This document shows, piece by piece, positions 18,350-27,852 of a stretch of DNA of 64,000 nt (its first letter is position 1; every line of letters starts with the position of its first letter). Below the pieces are notes generated by a model. The model made no database searches and was not told the DNA's origin. It saw nothing but the letters and a program-made list of their open reading frames with translations. This DNA comes from Francisella sp. SYW-9 (lineage in GTDB: Bacteria; Pseudomonadota; Gammaproteobacteria; Francisellales; Francisellaceae). The DNA lies in the NCBI RefSeq assembly GCF_008711465.1, contig NZ_VXKQ01000005.1:112502-176501 (forward strand), given 5' to 3'. A program made the translations under genes and the position numbers.

Positions 18350-19450
18350 TTATGATCCATTTAACGCCACTGCAAAAATGGCGTCAACGACAATTATTAA
18401 AAAAATTGAATATACTACACTAGTCGTGGTTGCCTTACCAACACTTTGAGAATCTCTTTTTACTGATAAACCTTGGTGGCAGCCAATACCTGCTATTACT
18501 AAAGCAAAGAAAGGTGTTTTAAGTAGACCTATGTAAAAATGGTTAACACTAACATGAGTAAATAGTCGATCAATAAACTGTAAAGGAGTTACTCCAGCTA
18601 TTAGATCCATAATAATAATACCGCCAATTATATTAGCAACCATTGCTATAGTTGTAAGCACAGGTAGACTTATAACTAAGGCGGTAATCCTTGGTAAAAC
18701 TAAACGTTGCATTGGATCTTCGCCAATTGTTTGAAGAGCATCTATCTCTTCATTAACTTTCATAATACCTATTTCAGATGTAAAAGATGAACCGCTTCTA
18801 CCAGCAATAATAATAGCTGTAAATAGTGGAGCAAACTCTCTAAAAGATGAGATTCCTAACATATCAACAACAAATATTTGTGTACCATATTGTTGCATTA
18901 ATCCTAAAGGTAAATAGGTTAAAACTAGCCCAACAATTAATGATAGTAATATAACTATACTCAAAGCTTTGATTGTTGAATCATATGTAATATCTAAGAC
19001 GATAGAGAAAAATGCTTTATATGGCTTACGAATAAGGTTTAAATATGCAATAAATACAGCTCCAAGAAATCCAATACTGGCTTTTATTTCAGATAAGAGG
19101 TTATTCGTATTTTTCCCTAAGGTATATATGCTGTTAAACACAATATGGTTGGATTTTTTAGCAAGCTCCTCATCAGTTTCAGATGGAAAATTCTTACTGA
19201 CAATATTGATTAAATTTTGGTTTTTTGGATTATCAGTTATTATTTGATCTTTGTTTAGATTTAAGTTATTTGCTATTTTAAGTATAAAATAAGCGCCTGC
19301 GGTATCCATACTTTCTATTTTTGATATGTCTAGATGTTTTATTTTGGTTGTTATTTTATTTATATCTTTTTCGATCACTTTGGGCTTAACTTGTTTAAGA
19401 GTTAGCAAGCCTTCAAAATAAATTGTGTCCTTATCTATTTTAAAATCCAT
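18350..19450 (-). CDS. mlaE: MlaE-type permease with N-terminal STAS domain
   Basis: A 366-residue protein. Residues about 1-100 form a STAS-like domain (TIYFEGLLTLKQVK, HLDISKIESMDTAGAYFIL), equivalent to MlaB fused to the permease. From about residue 120 it is an MlaE permease with AGRSGSSFTSEIGIMKVNEEIDALQTIGEDP, the family's signature coupling loop, and five or so membrane helices. It is the first gene of the four-gene lipid transport operon. The STAS fusion replaces a separate mlaB, none of which is seen here. Confidence 0.87.
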   Translation of the reverse strand: MDFKIDKDTIYFEGLLTLKQVKPKVIEKDINKITTKIKHLDISKIESMDTAGAYFILKIANNLNLNKDQIITDNPKNQNLINIVSKNFPSETDEELAKKSNHIVFNSIYTLGKNTNNLLSEIKASIGFLGAVFIAYLNLIRKPYKAFFSIVLDITYDSTIKALSIVILLSLIVGLVLTYLPLGLMQQYGTQIFVVDMLGISSFREFAPLFTAIIIAGRSGSSFTSEIGIMKVNEEIDALQTIGEDPMQRLVLPRITALVISLPVLTTIAMVANIIGGIIIMDLIAGVTPLQFIDRLFTHVSVNHFYIGLLKTPFFALVIAGIGCHQGLSVKRDSQSVGKATTTSVVYSIFLIIVVDAIFAVALNGS

Positions 19451-19531
19451 TTGCTCTATACAAAACTTTAAGCCTTCATAACTTTAATATACTAAAAAAG
19501 CTAATTAATACCAATAGCTGTAATACTGTTA

Positions 19532-20350
19532 TTAACAATATTTGATAGAATCATATTGCGTTAAGTTGTTTGCACTAATGATCTTTAGAAGACGTTGTTT
19601 ATATTCTTGAGATCCTATTTCTGAATAGTTTTCTAAAGTATCAAATAAAGCTATACTTGGTAACTCATCTCTTTCAACCTTGTTTCTTATAGTTCGAAAA
19701 TCTTTAAAGTTTGATCCCGTATTAAGCCTATTATAGTAACCTAGAATACTATCACTTGCATTATTGAATACTTCTAAATATACATTTGCATTTAGAGCTT
19801 TTACTCCACAATTTTCATAATAGCAGTGTAGCCCAAAGTAGTTATTATAATCTCTAGCAAACCTTGATGCTCCCCATCCGCTTTCTAGAATAGCTTGAGC
19901 AAGAATGAAACTGGTGGGAATTGTATTTACCTTTAATTCTAAAAGTTTAAGTTGGGTTGGGATATCTGAATTAGATTTTATTTTGTAGTGTTTTAAATAT
20001 TCATCTAATACATGCAGATTCTTTTTATTAAGAGTTTGATTTTTATTAAAAGTTTTTATTAGTGATTGTATTTGTTTTTTTTCTAGACATATTTCTTTGT
20101 TAGCAATATTTATTGCCGCTAGCATATAATTTATAAAGCTAGTTTTTCGTACTGTAAAATCTTTAATCTCTGAAAAATTTGGTTTTTGTAATATTTGATG
20201 ATGTTTTGATGCTATAAAGAAGTTTTTGGTAGGGTATTTAACTTTTTCTTCGAAGGATAATATTAGCGCAAGCAATATTAAGCATAAAGAAATACAAAAA
20301 TACTTTACAATCTCTTTCTTATTCGTCATACGCATAGTCATCTTCCTCAA
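19532..20350 (-). CDS. Bax-like glucosaminidase-domain protein
   Basis: A 272-residue exported protein with a hydrophobic N-terminal segment (about residues 13-30). The C-terminal half holds TSFILAQAILESGWGASRF, with the probable catalytic Glu, and NNYFGLHCY, the N-FG element of the glucosaminidase (lysozyme-like) family. The general layout matches Bax proteins of E. coli and relatives. It should act on peptidoglycan glycan strands in the periplasm. The start overlaps rluD by 32 bases; a later in-frame ATG (residue 7) would reduce the overlap and is equally possible. Confidence 0.78.
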   Translation of the reverse strand: MRKMTMRMTNKKEIVKYFCISLCLILLALILSFEEKVKYPTKNFFIASKHHQILQKPNFSEIKDFTVRKTSFINYMLAAINIANKEICLEKKQIQSLIKTFNKNQTLNKKNLHVLDEYLKHYKIKSNSDIPTQLKLLELKVNTIPTSFILAQAILESGWGASRFARDYNNYFGLHCYYENCGVKALNANVYLEVFNNASDSILGYYNRLNTGSNFKDFRTIRNKVERDELPSIALFDTLENYSEIGSQEYKQRLLKIISANNLTQYDSIKYC

Positions 20351-21299
20351 AATACTCTATAGTTTCCCTAAGTTGAGATTTTAGACTAAGCATATCATAT
20401 GGTAGTTTACTTTTAAATTTAACGACTTTTCCTGTAGTTGGATGAATAAATGATAACTTATAAGCATGTAAAGCTTGTCTTTGTAAATTCGCTATACCAA
20501 GTTTCTTTAGCTTTACCGATGATTTATTATATGTTTGGTCTCCAACTAATGGGTGTTTGATGCTTTTCATATGAACTCTTATCTGGTGGGTTCGACCTGT
20601 TTCAAGTTTACATTCTACTAGAGTAAACCCTTCATAAACCTCAATAGGCGTATAATTTGTAATAGCTTCTTTACCTTTGTAGTTAATTGCCATCTTAGTA
20701 CGGTTATTAGGATCTCTACCTATTGGTTCATTAATAGTACCTTCATAATAGATTTCTCCTTCAACAATAGCTAGATATCTACGCGATACTTCTCTATTTG
20801 AAAGTTGCTGAACTAAACTGTGATATGCAACACTACTCTTAGCAGCTACCATTAACCCTGATGTGTCTTTATCTAAACGATGTACTATACCTGCACGAGG
20901 TAGTTTGTCTTGGTTTTCATAGCGATATAGTAGAGCGTTTGATATTGTACCGGTCATATTTCCAGCACCAGGATGTACAACCATATCTACCGGCTTATTT
21001 ATTACTATAATATCATCATCTTCATAGATTATATCTAGTTCAATATCTTCAGCAAACCATTCATTAGCAGGTAGAAATTCAATATTTATATCTATTTGCT
21101 CATCACCTAAGACTATATGTTTAGGCTTAGTTTTTTGACCATCTATTGTTATAGAGCCTTCTTTTATCCACTTTTGTATTTGAGAACGAGAAAATTGATC
21201 AAATAGATCATTTACAGCTACATCTATTCTTTTGCCGGCATCTTCTGGTTGTAGAATAATGTTTTGATGAAATTTGTTAGATAGTGTATCATTTGGCAT
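20319..21299 (-). CDS. rluD: 23S rRNA pseudouridine synthase RluD
   Basis: A 326-residue RluA-family enzyme. The N-terminal S4 RNA-binding domain includes AGKRIDVAVNDLF and SRSQIQKWIKEGSI. The catalytic motif is HRLDKDTSGLM at 140-150 with catalytic Asp143, followed by GRTHQIRVH. Size and S4 domain fit RluD, which makes pseudouridines at 1911, 1915 and 1917 in 23S rRNA helix 69. The divergent neighbour is bamD, an arrangement known from other gammaproteobacteria (bamD-rluD). Confidence 0.9.
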   Translation of the reverse strand: MPNDTLSNKFHQNIILQPEDAGKRIDVAVNDLFDQFSRSQIQKWIKEGSITIDGQKTKPKHIVLGDEQIDINIEFLPANEWFAEDIELDIIYEDDDIIVINKPVDMVVHPGAGNMTGTISNALLYRYENQDKLPRAGIVHRLDKDTSGLMVAAKSSVAYHSLVQQLSNREVSRRYLAIVEGEIYYEGTINEPIGRDPNNRTKMAINYKGKEAITNYTPIEVYEGFTLVECKLETGRTHQIRVHMKSIKHPLVGDQTYNKSSVKLKKLGIANLQRQALHAYKLSFIHPTTGKVVKFKSKLPYDMLSLKSQLRETIEYFEEDDYAYDE

Positions 21300-21379
21300 G
21301 TTATATATTTTGTATGTTTTTATAAAAAAATAATTCTATTATAGGATTATATAAGAAAATTCTAAGGATAGTTAATTTA

Positions 21380-22204
21380 ATGACTAGGTTTTTATATTTA
21401 ATAACTCTTATTCTGGTTGTTTTAACATTAAGTTCGTGTGGGCCTAAAAAAGACCCTGAATTGCCTCAAGTTTATACTGGTTATACTGCTAGCTTTATTT
21501 ATGCAAAAGCTCATCAACAAATGCAGAATGAAAAATATTTTGATGCTATTCGCTCATATAAGTCTTTAGTTGCACAGTATCCATTTACTCCTTTAGCCGA
21601 AAGAGGAATGGTTGACCTAGTATATGTGTACTACATGGATGATGAATCTACTATGGCTTTAGCTTTAGGTAAGCAATTTATAAAAATGTATCCATATAGT
21701 AAGTATAAAGGTTATGTTTATTACATGATTGGTGTTGTAGGATTTGAAGATGGTCGAGGTATGCTACAAACATATGCTCCCTATGATATGAATTATCACG
21801 ATCCTACTGGCTATGAAGATGCATATACTAATTTCCAGAAGGCTATATTATTAGATCCTACAGGTAGTTTTGTACCTGATGCTAAGCGTAGAATGGTATT
21901 TATCAATAATACTGTTGCACAGCACTATGATGATATAGCCCATTTTTACTATAAAAGAGGTGCATATAATGCAGCGATTAATAGAGCTTCACAAGTAATC
22001 AAAAACTATCCTCAAAGTACAGTGGTTCAGGATGCCTTAGTATTAACTATTAGATCTTATAATAAACTTAGACTATATGATCAAGCTAAGGATAATATTA
22101 AAGTTCTTAAGAAAAACTATCCTAAAAATAAATTCCTAAAGAACTTAAGGCCTGATGGTACAGAAGAGCCTAGTTGGTATGAGCGTTGGTTTGGATGGCT
22201 GTAG
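21380..22204 (+). CDS. bamD: outer-membrane assembly lipoprotein BamD
   Basis: A 274-residue lipoprotein. The signal peptide ends LTLSSC with the lipidated cysteine at residue 20. The mature part contains TPR-like repeats with YDAIRSYKSLVAQYPF-type and AINRASQVIKNYPQST stretches, as in BamD/ComL. BamD is an essential partner of BamA in inserting beta-barrel proteins. It diverges from rluD across 80 bases and is preceded by an AGGA ribosome site. A hairpin follows the stop codon. Confidence 0.92.
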   Translation: MTRFLYLITLILVVLTLSSCGPKKDPELPQVYTGYTASFIYAKAHQQMQNEKYFDAIRSYKSLVAQYPFTPLAERGMVDLVYVYYMDDESTMALALGKQFIKMYPYSKYKGYVYYMIGVVGFEDGRGMLQTYAPYDMNYHDPTGYEDAYTNFQKAILLDPTGSFVPDAKRRMVFINNTVAQHYDDIAHFYYKRGAYNAAINRASQVIKNYPQSTVVQDALVLTIRSYNKLRLYDQAKDNIKVLKKNYPKNKFLKNLRPDGTEEPSWYERWFGWL

Positions 22205-22245
22205 CTAGGTTAATCTTTTCTAGCTTATAAAATTTATATTTTTAT
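22203..22245 (+). terminator. possible intrinsic terminator after bamD
   Basis: AGCTAG (22203-22208) pairs with CTAGCT (22220-22225) around an 11-base loop, overlapping the bamD stop, and an AT-rich tract with T runs follows to about 22249. A second AT-only hairpin (TTTTGAT 22246-22252 / ATCAAAA 22258-22264) lies just downstream. Both stems are weak, so the call is tentative. Confidence 0.35.
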
Positions 22246-22338
22246 TTTTGATTTATAATCAAAATACCTACTTTTTATTAGGATAATCATTTATATTGTT
22301 TTATATAATCTGACTTAAATTAAGGGTTATATAAAACT

Positions 22339-24135
22339 ATGCATAAGAAACTATTAACATATTCTTTGTTGTTTTCATCTTTAACTTTTGTGTACGCAGA
22401 TAATCAAGTAATACCTGAAGTTAAATCAAGGTCTGTCTGCCGATGTCTTCCATCACAGTCTTGTTGGCCAACTAAGGTACAGTGGGAGCATTTTTCAAAA
22501 TCTTTAAAAGGAAAGTTGATACAGCCTTCAACATCATTAGATAAATGTAATTCAGATATAAATAGTAAAGATTGTAAGATATCTCTGGCAAAAGTTAAAA
22601 ATCCTTTTTATCTGCAGTCAGATCCTGGTAGAAATGAATCGCAAGGTTGGTATGGGGCGTGGATTAATAAAGCTAGTGCATATGCTGTAGAGGCAGCTAA
22701 TACAGATGATGTTGTTAAAGCTGTAAATTTCGCTAGAGAACATAACTTACGTATAGTTATTAAAGGTGCAGGGCATGATTATTTGGGGCGTTCAAATGCT
22801 CCAGATTCTTTATTGATTTGGACTCATAATATGAGAGAGATTACTTACAATAAGCATTTTCATCCTCAAAATTGTCCTAAATCTAAAGAATACTCTGCTG
22901 TAACAGTTGGTGCAGGTACAAGATGGCTTGAAGCATATAATGTTGTTACAAATAAACATCATGAATATGTTCAAGGAGGAGGCTGTACAACAGTTGGAGC
23001 AGCTGGTGGCTTTACCCAAGGAGGAGGCTTTGGAAGTTGGTCAAAAGAGTTTGGTACAGGAGCTGCAGGGATAGTTCAAGCTGAGGTTGTTACTGCTAAT
23101 GGTAAAATAGTTACTGCTAATGAGTGTCAAAATCAAGACTTATTCTGGGCAATTAAAGGAGGTGGTGGAGGAACCTTTGGTGTAGTTACTAAACTAACTT
23201 TAAAAACACATAAGCTTCCTAAATATTTTGGTTTGATGAGCGGTGAGATAGTTGCAGATAATGATAAAGCATATAAGTTATTAATTAGAAAATTCCTTTC
23301 ATTTTATTACTTAGATTTAAACAATAAACATTGGGGAGAACAATTTGCTTTTCGCCCAAATAATAAGCTAACTATAGCTATGGTTACTCAAAACTTGACT
23401 CAAAAGAAAGCCCTAGATGTATGGAAATCTTTTAAATCCTGGGTAGATTCTCAACCTAGCTTACATTATAAAGTCAAGTATATTAATATACCCTCAGCAC
23501 AGATTTGGAATTATGATTTTTGGCATAAAAACTATCCGAATATGGTAGTCAAAAATACTGGACCAGATGCCCGTGATGGAGAGTTCTGGTGGGCATCAAA
23601 TACAAGAGAAGTTTTTGCTTATTGGTATACTTATCAATCATGGTACTTGCCCGAATCATTATTTGATTCTAAAAATCTTTCAAAAACTGCAGATACATTT
23701 TATAAAGTATCTCGTCTAGCACCTGTATCAATACAGATAAATAAAGGCTTAGCAGGAGCTTCTAAACAGGCGGTAAAACTTACTAAACAAACATCTATGC
23801 ATTCAAGTGTCTTTGATGCTGGAGCTTTAGCTATTATGAGCTATAGTAGTGATAAGCCACAAATAGGTAAATCTAAAATAACTCCTGAGATTAAAAAGAA
23901 AGTTGATGATATATATAAAGCTATGTTGATGATACAAAGATTAGCTCCAAGTGCGGGAACTTATGCTAATGAAGCTGATTATTTTCAAAAAAACTGGCAA
24001 AAAGTATTCTGGGGAGATAATTATTCACGTTTATTGAGTATCAAAAATAAATATGATTCGCAGGGATTATTCTATTGTCATCATTGTATTGGTAGTGAAT
24101 ACTGGCAAGAAGGGGGAATGTGTAAGAAGAATTAG
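22339..24135 (+). CDS. secreted FAD-linked oxidase, berberine-bridge-enzyme type
   Basis: A 598-residue protein with a signal peptide (cleavage likely after VYA, residue 20). The FAD-binding (VAO-type) domain carries both residues expected for bicovalent flavin attachment: His146 in IKGAGHDYLG and Cys216 in VQGGGCTTVGAAGGF. GGGGGTFGVVTKL follows. The C-terminus has the short BBE-like tail around YDSQGLFYCHHCIG, and extra cysteines near the N-terminus may form disulfides. Known relatives oxidise sugars, oligosaccharides or alkaloid-like alcohols and make H2O2; the substrate here is unknown. It stands alone, converging with a small secreted-protein gene. Confidence 0.83.
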   Translation: MHKKLLTYSLLFSSLTFVYADNQVIPEVKSRSVCRCLPSQSCWPTKVQWEHFSKSLKGKLIQPSTSLDKCNSDINSKDCKISLAKVKNPFYLQSDPGRNESQGWYGAWINKASAYAVEAANTDDVVKAVNFAREHNLRIVIKGAGHDYLGRSNAPDSLLIWTHNMREITYNKHFHPQNCPKSKEYSAVTVGAGTRWLEAYNVVTNKHHEYVQGGGCTTVGAAGGFTQGGGFGSWSKEFGTGAAGIVQAEVVTANGKIVTANECQNQDLFWAIKGGGGGTFGVVTKLTLKTHKLPKYFGLMSGEIVADNDKAYKLLIRKFLSFYYLDLNNKHWGEQFAFRPNNKLTIAMVTQNLTQKKALDVWKSFKSWVDSQPSLHYKVKYINIPSAQIWNYDFWHKNYPNMVVKNTGPDARDGEFWWASNTREVFAYWYTYQSWYLPESLFDSKNLSKTADTFYKVSRLAPVSIQINKGLAGASKQAVKLTKQTSMHSSVFDAGALAIMSYSSDKPQIGKSKITPEIKKKVDDIYKAMLMIQRLAPSAGTYANEADYFQKNWQKVFWGDNYSRLLSIKNKYDSQGLFYCHHCIGSEYWQEGGMCKKN

Positions 24136-24139
24136 GGAA

Positions 24140-24565
24140 TTAAGAGTTTTGATCTTTTGTATTAATAAATTTTTGAAGATGTTCAGAATTAATATCTTTT
24201 TTGTTCATAAAATCATTTAGATGTTGATTCATATATTTACTAGCTTCTTTAGTAATATGGTTATTAACTTTGTTAGATTCTATATCTTTAACTGTTACAC
24301 CAGTAATACCGAACTCTTTATTTATACTCTTTATCATGTTTGCATAATGTTGTTGACATCTTTTTGGCTTATCCATATCCATACTTTGAATCTTTGTAAC
24401 ATTAGCATCTTCTGCACAGTTATAAACTACTAAGTTTTCTTTATAAAGCTTCTCATATTTAAAGGCATCTTTACCTTTTAGAGTTAATAAGGCATTTTCT
24501 CCACTATCAGCATATGCAGCTAGAGCAAAAACTGATAGAGATAAAGCTAGAATTGTTTTTTTCAT
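24140..24565 (-). CDS. small secreted hypothetical protein
   Basis: A 141-residue protein with a clear signal peptide (cleavage likely after AAYA, residue 19). The mature protein of about 122 residues is hydrophilic and helical, with two cysteines (near residues 50 and 69) that could form a disulfide in the periplasm. A strong AAAGGAGAAAAA ribosome site precedes the ATG. I do not recognise the family. It is followed on the plus strand by the convergent flavoenzyme gene; no operon partner is obvious. Confidence 0.7.
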   Translation of the reverse strand: MKKTILALSLSVFALAAYADSGENALLTLKGKDAFKYEKLYKENLVVYNCAEDANVTKIQSMDMDKPKRCQQHYANMIKSINKEFGITGVTVKDIESNKVNNHITKEASKYMNQHLNDFMNKKDINSEHLQKFINTKDQNS

Positions 24566-24607
24566 ATTTTTCTCCTTTTAAGTTTTATATTTAAAAGTAT
24601 ATTATAT

Positions 24608-25861
24608 TTAGTTATATACTGGAAACTTATTACAAAGTTCTAAAACTTTTTTAGCAGTATCTTTTTCTATTTTCTCATTACCACAGTTAAAGACTACATC
24701 TGCTAGTAGGTTAGCGATAAGCTCGCATTCTTTTTCTTTGAACCCTCTAGTCGTGATAGCAGGGCTTCCAATTCTTAATCCACTAGTTACAAAAGGAGAG
24801 CGAGGGTCATTTGGTATAGAGTTTTTATTAACTGTTATATTTGCTCTGCCTAATGCAGCCTCAGCTTCTTTACCAGAGAATCCTGTGCTAGTGATATCAA
24901 GAAGCAATAAGTGATTATTCGTACCACCTGATATGATAGTAATATCACGTTCTTTTAATACCTTTTCAAGAGCTTTTGCGTTTTTTAATACTTGCTTTTG
25001 ATATTCAGCAAAACTAGGTTCTAAAGCCTCTTTAAAAGCTACTGCTTTAGCAGCAATCACATGCATTAAAGGTCCACCCTGAATACCTGGGAAAATAGCA
25101 GATTGGAATTTTTTTGCTAAATCAGGATTGTTGTTACAAAGTATTAAACCACCCCTAGGGCCTCTTAATGTCTTATGTGTAGTAGTCGTAGCAACATCTA
25201 CATATGGGAATGGATTAGGGTATAGCCCTGTAGCAACTAGTCCAGCAACATGGGCAATATCAGCCATTAAAACAGCATCAATAGAATCAGCAATTTCTCT
25301 GAATTTTTTCCAGTCAATTATTCCGGAAAACGCAGAGAACCCCGCAATAATCATTTTTGGTTTATGTTCTTTTGCTAGTTCAGCTACCTGTTTATAGTTT
25401 ATATCACCACTTTCATCTAAACCATATTGAATAGAGTGATAAATTTTACCTGAGAAGTTAACTTTACTTCCATGAGTTAGATGTCCACCAGCACCAAGAT
25501 CCATACCAAGTACAGTATCACCTGGCTTTAAAACAGCATTATATACAGCAGCGTTTGCTTGAGAACCTGAATGAGGCTGTACATTTGCATAGTCAACACC
25601 GAAAAGTTTTTGTGCTCTTTCAATAGCTAACCTTTCAGCAATATCAACAAACTCACAACCACCATAGTATCTTTTACCATGATAGCCTTCAGCATATTTA
25701 TTTGTAAGCTGAGATCCTTGAGCTTCCATAACAGCAGGGCTTGCATAGTTTTCTGAAGCAATAAGCTCAACATGTTCATGTTGTCTTTTAATTTCAAGCT
25801 CTATAGCCTCAAATATTTCTTTATCTGTGTTTTTTAAGCTATTTTTTTCAAAGCTAAACAT
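24608..25861 (-). CDS. glyA: serine hydroxymethyltransferase
   Basis: A 417-residue PLP enzyme, the usual GlyA length. The PLP lysine is K230 in [15 protein letters not shown]201 and H204 in [11 protein letters not shown] stack on and bind the cofactor, and [11 protein letters not shown] holds the phosphate-binding part. It interconverts serine and glycine with tetrahydrofolate, feeding one-carbon metabolism including the ThyA reaction. It is divergent from darP across 100 bases and has an AGGAGAT ribosome site. Confidence 0.96.
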   Translation of the reverse strand: MFSFEKNSLKNTDKEIFEAIELEIKRQHEHVELIASENYASPAVMEAQGSQLTNKYAEGYHGKRYYGGCEFVDIAERLAIERAQKLFGVDYANVQPHSGSQANAAVYNAVLKPGDTVLGMDLGAGGHLTHGSKVNFSGKIYHSIQYGLDESGDINYKQVAELAKEHKPKMIIAGFSAFSGIIDWKKFREIADSIDAVLMADIAHVAGLVATGLYPNPFPYVDVATTTTHKTLRGPRGGLILCNNNPDLAKKFQSAIFPGIQGGPLMHVIAAKAVAFKEALEPSFAEYQKQVLKNAKALEKVLKERDITIISGGTNNHLLLLDITSTGFSGKEAEAALGRANITVNKNSIPNDPRSPFVTSGLRIGSPAITTRGFKEKECELIANLLADVVFNCGNEKIEKDTAKKVLELCNKFPVYN

Positions 25862-25961
25862 ATTTGTCGATCTCCTGATATTTTAGGTGGATAAAATAAA
25901 TTAAATGTTTAAAATTATAATCTATATTATATGTATATAAAAAACAATTTAAATAAGAGCC

Positions 25962-26510
25962 ATGAGCAAAGTTATTGATCTAGATGAAATAGAACGTTTA
26001 GAATGGGAGCAAGAAAACTCTCACTATAAGGCAGTAAAAAGTAAAACAACAATAAAAAAAGATGCTTTAGAGATTACAGATTTTGGAAAAGCTCTTATAG
26101 AGCTTAATAATCAGCAGCTAGATAAGTTGCCAATATCTGATAGTTTAAAGACTAATATTATTGAAGCAAAAAATCTGCAAAAAATAGCCCTAAAAAGGCA
26201 AATACAGTTTATAGGAAAACTTTTGCGAAAATTAGATAATCTTGATGATGTTCATAAGGCCTATGATATCCTGGTAAATAAAGATAAACAAGCAAACTTA
26301 CAATTTCAAAGACTAGAGAATATTAGAGATAACCTTTTAGATCCCAATAAAACAAATGAAACTCTTGACAAATTAATACAAGCTTTTCCTGATTTAGATA
26401 TCCAAAAATTGAGACAGCTAATTAGAAATCATCATAAGGAATTAGAGAAGAGTAAGCCTCTAAAATCATTTAAAGAGATCTTTAAATTACTTAAAGGATT
26501 ATCTGTATAG
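25962..26510 (+). CDS. darP: ribosome-associated protein DarP (YjgA)
   Basis: A 182-residue highly charged helical protein. Stretches such as SKTTIKKDALEITDFGKALIELNNQQLDKLP, IEAKNLQKIALKRQIQFIGKLLR and DLDIQKLRQLIRNHHKE match the DUF615/YjgA family. DarP associates with 50S precursors and helps late large-subunit assembly. It is divergent from glyA. It is followed after 14 bases by a membrane-protein gene of the glycan locus; co-transcription is possible but functionally unexplained. Confidence 0.87.
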   Translation: MSKVIDLDEIERLEWEQENSHYKAVKSKTTIKKDALEITDFGKALIELNNQQLDKLPISDSLKTNIIEAKNLQKIALKRQIQFIGKLLRKLDNLDDVHKAYDILVNKDKQANLQFQRLENIRDNLLDPNKTNETLDKLIQAFPDLDIQKLRQLIRNHHKELEKSKPLKSFKEIFKLLKGLSV

Positions 26511-26524
26511 AAAGATATTTTGAT

Positions 26525-27823
26525 ATGTTAGAAATGATTTTAAAAACATTAGAGGAAAATAAAGCAAAAATAATAGTTTTTAGTCTATTTCTTTATTTTC
26601 TAATAATAAATATTTGGCAGCCATTAACAGCTGATGATTTTCCTAGAGCTAATATTGATGCTTTTTATAATCACACTATAATATTTAATATATTTCATGA
26701 TTATCTTACTCATACTGGGCGCATAGTTGCACAGCTCTTGGTTTATATATTCTTTAATAAAAGCATACCATCTATGATTTATTTATTAGATATAATAAAT
26801 GCCTTTGCCATATGCTTCTTTATTTGTATATTTTTTAAGTTTGTTACAAAAGATAATGTATCAATAACGTCAAAGGAATTCTTAGTATATTTTATACTGT
26901 TATTTGTGTTTTCATTTTGGTCATCAGCGTTTGGTAGTATCTTATGGAAAACAGTTGCTATTCAGTATTTTTGGGGCATATGTATACTAATTTATTTCTA
27001 CTATAAGTGTTTTTATTTAGCGCAGCGGCACATTCTCTTAAGTATTTTTACAGGTATATTTATTGGATTATACAATGAAGCATACTTTGCTATTTGTATT
27101 GTAGTTTGTTTATGCTATATATTTAACTCTATTAAGAATAAAACAGAAATAAATAAAAATGTATATTTCTTCCTTATACCTTTAATGTTCGCGGCAATAG
27201 TTTTGCTATTAGCTCCAGGTAATTATGTGCGTTTAGATTATGTTGAAAATGGTAGTCAACAAGCTAATACTCTTATTTTATTAGTGTATAACTTTATTAA
27301 AGTATTTGTTCAAGATATATTTCTGACAATAGTTTTTATATTAAGTTTGATTCTCGTGTACATAGATATGAGAAAGGAAGAGTCTCGTTTTGATTATTGG
27401 ATGATATTATATTTAATACTTGTATATTTGACTATAATTCCAGCATCAATCTCTTTTTCACAAAGGTTATGTCTACCGTATTATGTAATATATGGATATA
27501 TAATATTCTCGATAATATTTAAAGAAGGAAATAAGTTTACAGAATTTTTATATAAGCATAGTTATAAGTTAGTTTTAATTCTTATTCTTCATATTATTCT
27601 CTTAGGCGCAGGGTATTTGTATCTTCATGTTCGAATAGTACAAAGACAAAATATAATAAATAATTACCATAATAATCATATAAAAAATGCAAAATTTAAA
27701 AAAATAGAACCATTTCCTAACCAGTTTATAGTTTCATATCGTGATATATCAAAAGATTCTAATAATTGGACAAATAAAAGTTATGCAGAATATTATATTT
27801 TTGATACAGTCAAATTATATTAG
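26525..27823 (+). CDS. multi-pass membrane protein (DUF6056-like), glycan locus
   Basis: A 432-residue protein with roughly 10-12 membrane segments. Near the N-terminus it has QPLTADDFPRANI and LTHTGRIVAQLLVY, the DDF...GR pattern I associate with DUF6056 proteins, which resemble GT-C glycosyltransferases using lipid-linked sugars. The acidic DD pair in the first outside loop would be the catalytic site in such enzymes. It opens a locus of glycosyltransferases and an O-antigen-ligase-like gene, so a role in LPS or glycan assembly is likely. The specific reaction is unknown. Confidence 0.65.
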   Translation: MLEMILKTLEENKAKIIVFSLFLYFLIINIWQPLTADDFPRANIDAFYNHTIIFNIFHDYLTHTGRIVAQLLVYIFFNKSIPSMIYLLDIINAFAICFFICIFFKFVTKDNVSITSKEFLVYFILLFVFSFWSSAFGSILWKTVAIQYFWGICILIYFYYKCFYLAQRHILLSIFTGIFIGLYNEAYFAICIVVCLCYIFNSIKNKTEINKNVYFFLIPLMFAAIVLLLAPGNYVRLDYVENGSQQANTLILLVYNFIKVFVQDIFLTIVFILSLILVYIDMRKEESRFDYWMILYLILVYLTIIPASISFSQRLCLPYYVIYGYIIFSIIFKEGNKFTEFLYKHSYKLVLILILHIILLGAGYLYLHVRIVQRQNIINNYHNNHIKNAKFKKIEPFPNQFIVSYRDISKDSNNWTNKSYAEYYIFDTVKLY

Positions 27824-27852
27824 AATATCTTAAATTTTATGGAGAATACCTA

